This document shows positions 51,496 to 64,000 of a stretch of 64,000 bases of DNA, one piece after another (the stretch's first letter is position 1; every line of letters starts with the position of its first letter). The notes beneath the pieces were generated by a model that had not been told where the DNA came from, did no database searches, and worked only from the letters and a program-made list of their open reading frames with translations. The DNA comes from Metaphire vulgaris. Lineage: Eukaryota > Annelida > Clitellata > Crassiclitellata > Megascolecidae. The position numbers and the translations under genes are program-made. The DNA lies in NCBI GenBank assembly GCA_018105865.1, contig CM030866.1:3547951-3611950 (forward strand). The letters are read 5' to 3'.

Positions 51496-51749
51496 TATGC
51501 ACTTCTATAGCACCTCTTCTAATACCTGATGGTATCAATCGATGGTACTTCAAATACATCCGCAAAAGACCAGGTTTATTCCAGAGATCAGTCAGAGGGA
51601 GAGAGTATAAGACCGACTATGGAGGAAAAGCTAATTGAAAAAGATGTGTTTTTAAGTCTGGATCTGAAAATACTCAATGATTTGGAAAATCTGATTAGTG
51701 TTGTTTAGAATCTAGGCCTACAGTAAGAATTTCTTAAACCAAAGTTACT

Positions 51750-51918
51750 CAGTGTTATTCTAGCCACCTTGACATTGGGGGGGGGGGGGAGTTTTACATA
51801 TTTGGGGATATGGTTTGTCTGCCCAAAAACCTTGACGCAACATATAGAATTTTTTTTTGGGGGGGGGGATTTTCAAACTTGGGGGAATCCCCCCAAAACA
51901 GGCCTAGAATAAACACTG
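51750..51918. mobile_element. hAT-like MITE family C
   Basis: CAGTGTTATTCTAGCCACC to CCTAGAATAAACACTG; 9-bp direct repeat AAAGTTACT on both sides (51741-51749 and 51919-51927). Confidence 0.88.
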
Positions 51919-52365
51919 AAAGTTACTGTAATTATTAAGCGCTAAATTTGTACTAAATTTTAAAACTGGACTCACTGAGTTCTTGAACACTGGCTGCAGG
52001 AGCAATATATCGCTTCGACTTTTGCAGTCCCCGTAAGCCGTTAATAGCACTGTACTTAGCATGCGCTAGGCACAGTCAGTGGTCCAAACGTCTCAACCGG
52101 TTGTGTTTAAAGCAACCGTGCTTAACACCAGACGATCTACTCGGCAGTCTACACGCACCGTTAACTGCCATGCTTCAACGATCGGGGGCACATAGGGAGA
52201 CAGTAACGCACACACACACACATACACACGTACAGGCAGACAGACACTTAGCCATCACAGCGAAAAAATCCATAGAAATAAACAAGGTTTTCTTTCTCGC
52301 GCAGTAAATAGAATTTTTATATTTAAATAGACCCGGTGACTGTGTTGGCCCCTCCTATCTGTTCA

Positions 52366-52539
52366 GAGGCGTAGCGACGGGGGGTATATCGGTATATATA
52401 CCCCCAAATCTCAGACTACCTTAAAATTTCCAACGTGTTTTTAAAGATTTTCGAAGTTTTTTATGATTTTACCCCCCCCCCCCAAACACACAGATAACAT
52501 CATACCCTCCCCCAAATAAAATTCCTGGCTACGCCCCTG
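52366..52539 (-). mobile_element. Family A MITE, inverted
   Basis: CAGAGGCGTAGCGACGG to TTCCTGGCTACGCCCCTG. No clear duplication. Confidence 0.75.
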
Positions 52540-52689
52540 CCGGCACGCCTAGATCCTGTATTGCATTAAATATAACTATACAAGCAGTTTATTAAATAGG
52601 AAATAATATTTGATAGGACCTATAGACTTACAGTATGTAATTACTGCAGTTTGACAGAGGCATATACCATTGGTGTGGCCAGTCTGGCC

Positions 52690-52816
52690 ACCGGGGACCG
52701 TCCACATTTATACCATTGTCACATTACCTTTTTTTGGGGGGGGGAGGGTGTCGATCTCAAATGGGGGGAGGGGTGTTGGTGTGGTGTTAGGGGGTGTAAA
52801 ATATCCCTGCCTGTAC
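52690..52816. mobile_element. Family E MITE, 5'-truncated
   Basis: ATACCATTGTCACATTACC, GTGTCGATCTCAAAT and GTAAAATATCCCTG are family E motifs; the left terminus is missing. Confidence 0.65.
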
Positions 52817-53268
52817 AGCTGTCGCCCCTACAGCTGGCATATCGTACGAGACATAATGTCGTTTACCGGACTTTAATCCTTCACTTTTGGAGATTTGTGG
52901 GGATGGCGGAAATAATAATAATAACTGTTGTCGGTTGGGCTCGGGTAGGGTGTTTCAAAGGCCGCTTTGTAGAAATGCTTAGGATTTTTGCACCGTCATG
53001 CTTCTGAACTACGGACCGGAGTTCGTCGGTTTCATTATATTAGTCAACAACTGGTTGCTTCTGGAAATCCTGTCAAGCGTATCGGAATTCCATCGTAAAG
53101 TCTTATTTAGTCTTATTTAGTCTTATTTAGTCTAAATTTTAGTCTCGAAGAGGTCGTATTTCAAAATCGTTTCTAATATGGAATGCAATTTGTTAGACCC
53201 AACAAATGTAGGCCTAGGTCTATATTGGTCTAAGAGCCAAGGTCAGTTTATAATCCGTGACCAAAAGT

Positions 53269-53521
53269 CAGTGGAAACTCCACATGGAGAAAAGGGGGTG
53301 CGAAGGGCCCGTGTCCCCCTAGTGAATACCTAGCCCCCAGTTGGGACCTTATACTTACTACTACTGTACTACTTCCAAAGCGCTATATAAATATACGAGA
53401 TTTTACTTACTTGCTTGCTTACTTACTTACTACATACTTACCAACAAATGGCTGGCCCCATGCTTAGAAGTTGCCACCCCAACGCCCCTCCCCCGCTTGC
53501 CAAATCCTGGAGCCTCCACTG
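53269..53521 (-). mobile_element. Family B MITE, inverted, with a SINE tail inserted
   Basis: CAGTGGAAACTCCACATGG to CCTGGAGCCTCCACTG; exact duplication CCAAAAGT at 53261-53268 and 53522-53529. Bases about 53350-53430 (AAAGCGCTATATAAATATAC and TTAC tail) are the SINE-like element, so it landed in an existing MITE. Confidence 0.88.
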
Positions 53522-53861
53522 CCAAAAGTCTCAAAAGTATTTAACGCCAATATTTCTGCCGTTGTTTGTGATTGAAATGTATGCGGAACGACGTACAATT
53601 TCCAAGAGTAAGCCTATAGGTCAAACATTTTGTAATGCTTGCCAAAATTGAGCATCAAACTGAATCCGGAAATTCGCAGGCTATTTCCCCCCACAATTTT
53701 ATCCACGTCATCCTATTGCAGGTCAGATTGTAAACATACATTTTTATAGGAAAATTGTATCGGGGGGGGGGCAATTTTATCTACAGCCGCCGTTTTTTTA
53801 TACGCCGCACTAGATCTTGAAATCGATTCCAGCTGCCCTCTTACTTACTTATCGACGATGT

Positions 53862-53887
53862 ACGCGCATGCTCCGACGCATGCGCGT
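53862..53887. promoter_or_regulatory. Palindromic NRF1-like site upstream of TMEM184
   Basis: ACGCGCATGC and its exact reverse complement GCATGCGCGT are separated by 6 bp. Both carry the GCGCATGCGC-type core of NRF1 sites, common in CpG-type promoters. About 450 bp upstream of the TMEM184 start codon; role inferred. Confidence 0.45.
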
Positions 53888-54334
53888 CGATGGTGTTAGA
53901 AATTATTTGTTTACATTAATTTAAATGGAAAATCTCGAGACATTAAATTAGATTTATTCAGAAGTTGTAAAATAAAGAGGTCCAGTTTTCGTTTTAGTTA
54001 TTTATTGTGTCATACAGCATTTTCTCATCGTTATTTTTGTTTATATAGTGGGTCTAATTGCTTGAATTATATATGTATGTAGCGCAGTAATTAGCATTAT
54101 TTACAGAGCATTTTAGTTAGGGCATATGGATAACTCACAGTTGATGATTAGAACATTTAGATTTTATAATTTGAGGACAAAAACTACATTTAGCATAAAT
54201 AAATTTGAAACTCAGAATTCTAGTGGTTACAGCTGTTGTATCAAAGCTTTATTTCACAGATGCCGTGAAACTCGAAAAATAGTTGCTGATGTGTTTGCAT
54301 ATTAAATGAAAGTATGAATGTTGTTGTGTTCTAG

Positions 54335-59458
<5,124 letters not shown>

Positions 59459-60605
59459 CGGTGTCGCGGTGTTCTCGCGGCTTAATGTTCCGTGTCGCAG
59501 TCGGACGTGCATCGAACTGCGCGTGCGCTGGTGTCAAGTCATACACTGGTTGTCAAATATATTGTGCTGATTGTATACTGTGTACTGTACGATTGTGGTA
59601 TGAATTTGTCCGCCAGGCTTACAGTGGTTCCAGCTGGTACATACATACTGGTAGCCGCTTCTATATCTGGTTGAGTCATTGTCTTCAAAATTCCGAGATG
59701 CGGATGTGATATTTCTGACAAGTTTTTTTCAAGTTTTTTAGATTTATGGGACTTAATTAACATTTTTGTTTACATTGGGGGGAAATAGACAAAATTCAAA
59801 ATTAGGTTGCTGTATATGGGATCAAAATATATTAGCAGGTGAGAAAAGTTCTTTATGATGATGTTTTACATGTAGTACAGTGAAACCCGCTTAATATGTA
59901 GTAGGTTTTTTAGTCGTGTTTACGTTGTTGATTTTTCAGGTTGTGTGATTCATTGTGCTATGGTTATTTTTATGTTTTTTACTGGTAGATTCCTTGGATT
60001 GGTTCCTGAAGCTGCGGCTATTTCTTTTAATTGGTGCTGCAAGCAGGCTTTGAAAATGTGTCAATCGTCTTGGCTTATACTGGATTCTGTACAAGGCTTA
60101 TCGTCTGCGTACGTTGCTTGTCACTGCTTCTGTACAGTTGTTTATTATTGCGAAGAATTTCATTTCTGTAGATAAACAAGTGACTGGTTACTTTTTGTGA
60201 TATAGTTACTAAGAAGACAATTAGATATAAAATTAATTTAGTGTATTTCACTCGAGTTTTGATCGTCAAACCAGTGGTGTTGCATTTCCTTAGCATCATA
60301 GACTCGACACTATATGTTGATTGATTTTTTTATAACATATTGATTAGTTACTATGTTTCATTGTAAGTATTGTCCATTTTATGTTTTGTGTCATTCTAGT
60401 CATTTTAACTCACTCGAGATGTTGATATTTAAACTTGATATCGTGTTTGGAATATTTAATTGTATATTTAATGTTTTTAAAGATTTCTTATTTTGTTAAT
60501 CGTATTTATTAGTTATCTTTTATTTTTCTGTAATTTATTATAGCTCTGCTGTCTCATCTTGTATAGTGTAGTCTGAGACTTCAATTGTGCATAAACACCT
60601 GAGGG

Positions 60606-60797
60606 CATAGGCGGATCCACAGGGGAACCGGGGGGGGGGCACGTCCCCTATTAAATGCCTGCCTGCCCCCATATTTTAGTGCACTAATTATAAACAACTA
60701 GACTAGTCCAGGTTTATGAGAAATAGTTGGCCCTCATGCTTAGAAGTTGGCACCCCAAAGCCCCCCCTTCACTTGCCAAATGATGGAGCCGCCACTG
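60606..60797. mobile_element. Family B-like MITE
   Basis: CATAGGCGGATCCACAGG to TGATGGAGCCGCCACTG, with GGCCCTCATGCTTAGAAGTT inside, inverted relative to 43511. Confidence 0.75.
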
Positions 60798-61320
60798 TTG
60801 AGGGGTACTGCATGTTGGTCTACATGTTATGATTTATGAACACAGTTATTTTGAGACGTGGCTTATCCCCCGACCAATTCTAGTCATTCCACTCGATGCC
60901 CGACATTGCTTTCATTTTTTGTTCCTGATTTTCATACAGTCATTGGCAATAGTTGTTTGTTTGCTTGAGATGTTTTTGCCCTCTGTGAATAGAGTTATAT
61001 TCATAATTTTCTGACAGAATTTAAGCATTGTTTTTGTCACTATTTGGAACAATTACAGTATAGTAAGCTTCTTGTCTATGTATTTGTTATCTCGTGTACA
61101 GGATGTAAATCAGTATAAAATATTGTACGATTGTGTGTTCGTATAAAATTTCCAAATGGTTTTGTGCTGTTGTTAGTTCTGCATTTTAAATATTACAAAT
61201 TTAGTTGAAAATTTCACGAGGTCTTTGTTATTTTAAGTGAATTTTAGAATTGTTGACAAATTAATGCGGTTTTGTTTTAATATTTTTCTGTCACATGTTA
61301 GGTAGTTTCTTCGTCTTGAG

Positions 61321-61476
61321 CAGGGTTATTTCTAGGATTATCAATTGGGGGGGTCGGTATATTTTGGTGGTCCCTGCCAAAAAAAGGCTAACAAGCAAAA
61401 AAAAGTCATTTCTGGCTCAGATTTGGGGTGTCGGTCTCAGATTGGGGCAGGGTTTTAGGGGTGTAGAAATATCCTG
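61321..61476. mobile_element. hAT-like MITE family F
   Basis: CAGGGTTATTTCTAGG to GAAATATCCTG; exact duplication GTCTTGAG at 61313-61320 and 61477-61484. Confidence 0.92.
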
Positions 61477-61879
61477 GTCTTGAGTATCAGAGCTTAGTGG
61501 CCTGCCATGTTATTTATTGTTTAAAATTTAACCATTGAACTACCAATCAATTGCAAACCATTCTTTGTATTTGTGAGTGTTAAAATGTAACACTGGTGAC
61601 TCTGACAATGAGAATTTTGGTCTGGGACATGTGACCTTGCAATGACCTTGACAAGAATTTAACAAATTAAACATTCACAGAAATTAATTAATCCATTAAT
61701 TCTTTTTATTCCTTACCCCAAATTACAGTCGAGGTAAATAGTCGGCGTAAAGTCTTTAGTAACCTGTAAGCAATTACAACTTTGATACCTGTATTCTTAA
61801 CGCAATTACAACGTGACGTCATCGACGCGTAATTTTGAGACTATGACGTCAGTTCGTGGAGAGGGGCGTCTATAAATAG

Positions 61880-63371
61880 CTACAGCAGACATGACATTTC
61901 GTCAGAAGTGTCGGCCATTTTGGCCTGCTCGTCCTCGGAACCAGCGTCGTCGCCTTCTTCGCTCCAATCTGTAATAATAGGCAGAGAACCAGTCTAAAGA
62001 CAGAAAACTCACCCCACCCACCCACACATTTCTCAACGGTCTTGCGCAATTCTCTCGACCGCGGTCCTGGCCCGAAGCAGGGCCGCCGAGAGAATTCGCG
62101 GGCCCCCGTGCAAAAAATATTCACGGGCCTCTGACCCGACAAGTCTGTGAAAAAACTAATGACCATTTTTTGCTTGTCGGTCTTTTCCAAACCAGAATTT
62201 TTCCGGATCCACGCTGTTCAGTGTTTATTCTAGCCACCTTGACATTGGGGAGGGGGTTAAATGTTTGGGGGGACAAGATTTCTCCACGCTTTTGGGGAGG
62301 GGAAATTTCCATCCCCCAGGCCAACATATACAAATTTTGGGGGATTTTAAAACTTTGAGGAATCCCTCCCCCAAAGGGCCTAGAATAAACACTGCACGCT
62401 GTTACCCGTTACAAGCAAGCGTGAAAAAGTGTTGATGGCGTTTTCTCTCTCTCTTCTCGTCCCTTAAAAAAAGATTACGTAACATGGTCAGCCCGGGCCC
62501 CTGACATTCCCCGGGCCCCTGTGCTCGTGACGAGAAGACTTTTTTCCTTGTCAGTTTTTTCAGGGATCAGGCTATTGTTAATACAGTTAATAGGGCCTTC
62601 ATCATCATCACCACCGGGTCCGGGCCCCCTGCAGGCCGCCGGACCCCTGTGCAATCGCCCCCTGCCCTCCCCTCAGGGTTTAATCTAGGCCGTTTCCGGG
62701 GAAGAAATTGCCCTTCCCCTCCCCGGAAATGTCAAATTCCCCCGGAAATTTTGGCATACTACATTAACTAACAGCAGCACCCTAGCAGAATGCCCTCCCC
62801 CGTCTTTGTCAGTTCCCGCTCCGAAGTCCCGAGTCTAGATTAAACACTGCCTCCCCATCTCGGCGGCCCTGGCCCTGGCCCGAAGAGGAGAACTGGGTGT
62901 TTCCTGGTTGCCCCCCCCCACCCCCACCCCACCCCCCGCTCTCCAGTGGCTACGCCAATGCTCATGGGCTGTAAAAAGCGCCTAAGAATAAGCAGCTACT
63001 GTTGTGCTTACCAAGGCGCTATAGAAATCCACGAGATTTTACTTTACTTACTTACTTTACTTAAAAATGGGAGGGGACGAGGAGGAGGGGGTCGTTATAA
63101 TGGCTCGACTGACCGCATTCGCTGTCGGAGCTGTCGTCTGAGCTGGAGTCGTCGTCGTCGCCGCCGTCGTCTTCGGTGTCGACCGCGACCTTGTCGTCCG
63201 CGTCAAGGTCGTTTAAGCCACGTGGGCGTGTGACGTCATCGTCCGTTGAAGCGTGACTTCCGCCTCCTTCCGTCGACCGACGACTCGTCGCATCCATCGG
63301 GTCCGCCTGGTCCAACATCCGGTAGCCTTTCCCTCCGCCCTTCGTCGGCCCGGCCTGTACCTCGGGAACAT
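61880..63371 (-). CDS. Unrecognised protein, acidic C-terminal part (two 3' exons)
   Basis: Minus-strand exons 63371-63114 and 61968-61880 join in phase 1 and end at a stop. The first reads DVPEVQAGPTKGGGKGYRML, then MDATSRRSTEGGG and an Asp/Ser-rich run (DDGGDDDDSSSDD); the second reads DWSEEGDDAGSEDEQAKMAD and SDEMSCLL. It is likely a disordered acidic tail, common in nuclear and trafficking proteins. I do not recognise the family, and the folded part lies beyond the right edge. The acceptor (GACAG) and donor (GCG|GTCAGT) are plausible, and both exons keep one open frame, which supports a real gene. Confidence 0.6.
62219..62394. mobile_element. hAT-like MITE family C
   Basis: CAGTGTTTATTCTAGCCACC to CCTAGAATAAACACTG; 9-bp direct repeat CACGCTGTT on both sides. 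In the intron of the acidic-tail gene. Confidence 0.9.
62674..62849 (-). mobile_element. hAT-like MITE family D
   Basis: CAGGGTTTAATCTAGGCCG to GTCTAGATTAAACACTG; flanks CCTCCCCT / CCTCCCCA. Confidence 0.88.
62961..63063 (+). mobile_element. SINE-like element with (TTAC)n tail
   Basis: AAAGCGCCTAAGAATAAGCA, then AAGGCGCTATAGAAATCCAC, GAGATTTTAC and the TTAC tail. Antisense, 50 bp beyond the donor of exon 63371-63114. Confidence 0.65.
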
Positions 63372-63450
63372 CTGTCAATCAAGCCGTATTTAATGATCGA
63401 TGATCACGTGATTTTAAGTGGTTTAGAACAGTGTTTCCCAAACTGTGTGC

Positions 63451-63655
63451 CAGTGTTTAATCTCGACTCCTGGACTCCGGGGGGAGGGAAACTGACAAAG
63501 CCGGGGGGAACTGACAAAGCCGGGGGGAATTCTGCTAGGGGCTGATGTTAGTTAGTCCATGTAGTATGCCAAAATTTCCGGGGGGAGGAATTTGAAATTT
63601 CTGGGGGGGGAAAGGGCAATTCTCCCCGGAAAACGGCCTAGCTAATTAAACACTG
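63451..63655. mobile_element. Family D MITE
   Basis: CAGTGTTTAATCTCGACTCC to CTAGCTAATTAAACACTG. No exact duplication. It lies 80 bp upstream (in transcript sense) of the exon ending at 63371. Confidence 0.8.
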
Positions 63656-64000
63656 TTGCCACAATATTATACATGAAAACGAGGCAGTGGTGATCCAATT
63701 CTTTGCAAAATTTCACCAAATCTCTGCTGCTATATTTATGATACCTCTGATAAAATTGACAAACATCAGGCAAATTTATTATTACTGTTTTTTGTGGCGA
63801 TTGTATGCTTCTGTTAGTCTGCTAATCTTCTCAAATTTTTTTAAACTCTTCCCGCGAGCTGCAGTTTGGCCAGCCCTGCATGGTTTAATTAATTAAAGCT
63901 TAAACAAAGAAGCTCCCGATTGTCGAGGGAGGATGAGCGGCTAGAGTATCAGCCGTCGTCTTGAATAATTGTGATCTGTGCTCGGGGAGGGGGTGCTTCC
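63656..64000. other. Right edge, no feature recognised
   Basis: AT-rich sequence; no exon or repeat family that I can support. Probably intron of the acidic-tail gene. Confidence 0.4.

Larger units (their letters stand above)
59459..61879. other. TMEM184 3' UTR / intergenic to convergent gene
   Basis: AT-rich unique sequence with a family B-like element (60606) and a family F element (61321). No canonical AATAAA followed by a clear end could be assigned. Confidence 0.5.

Overview
This is a piece of a repeat-rich animal nuclear genome. Genes are split into many small exons with GT-AG (once GC-AG) introns, and every recognisable gene is metazoan. Ortholog features (a foraging/PRKG1-type kinase, AP1AR, TMEM184, a CACNG5/7-type TARP, MAM-EGF-CCP and CARD proteins), together with very dense short transposons, suggest a marine invertebrate bilaterian. 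The sequence alone does not allow a phylum call. There are no bacterial operons, CRISPR arrays or autonomous transposons.

Layout. (1) + strand, 491-3094: last three exons of a claudin-fold calcium-channel gamma/TARP subunit; the 5' part lies off the left edge. (2) + strand, 6668-10896: a secreted MAM-MAM-EGF-EGF-CCP protein in three exons, whose large last exon carries two mutually compensating frameshifts. (3) - strand, 17150-13369: a 272-residue protein with a C-terminal CARD; its introns hold about 870 bp and 250 bp triplet-repeat arrays. (4) - strand, 33447-21369: AP1AR (gadkin/gamma-BAR), with eight exons found and at least one missing. (5) - strand, 50437-35451: cGMP-dependent protein kinase I, about 17 exons from leucine zipper to C-terminal tail. 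Its penultimate exon is followed by a ladder of eight tandem, in-frame splice donors. (6) + strand, 54335-59458: a complete seven-exon TMEM184/OST-alpha-like membrane protein of 473 residues. (7) - strand, 63371-61880: the acidic C-terminus of an unrecognised gene running off the right edge.

The space between exons is packed with 75-300 bp non-autonomous DNA transposons. At least eight families have terminal inverted repeats beginning CAG and, in most copies checked by eye, an 8-bp target-site duplication, as expected for hAT MITEs. There are also TA-flanked Tc1/mariner-like hairpins, TTAA-flanked piggyBac-like palindromes, a SINE-like element with a (TTAC)n tail, LINE reverse-transcriptase 3' ends, and very long triplet microsatellites. 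Several elements are nested with intact duplications on both levels, and many sit within tens of bases of PRKG1 splice sites.

The genes form no operon or pathway cluster; this is an ordinary mixed metazoan neighbourhood. The most unusual signals are the PRKG1 splice-donor ladder, a base-level 'woven' mosaic of a MITE with PRKG1 exon 2, a splice acceptor abutting a SINE tail, and a splice donor inside an intronic repeat.
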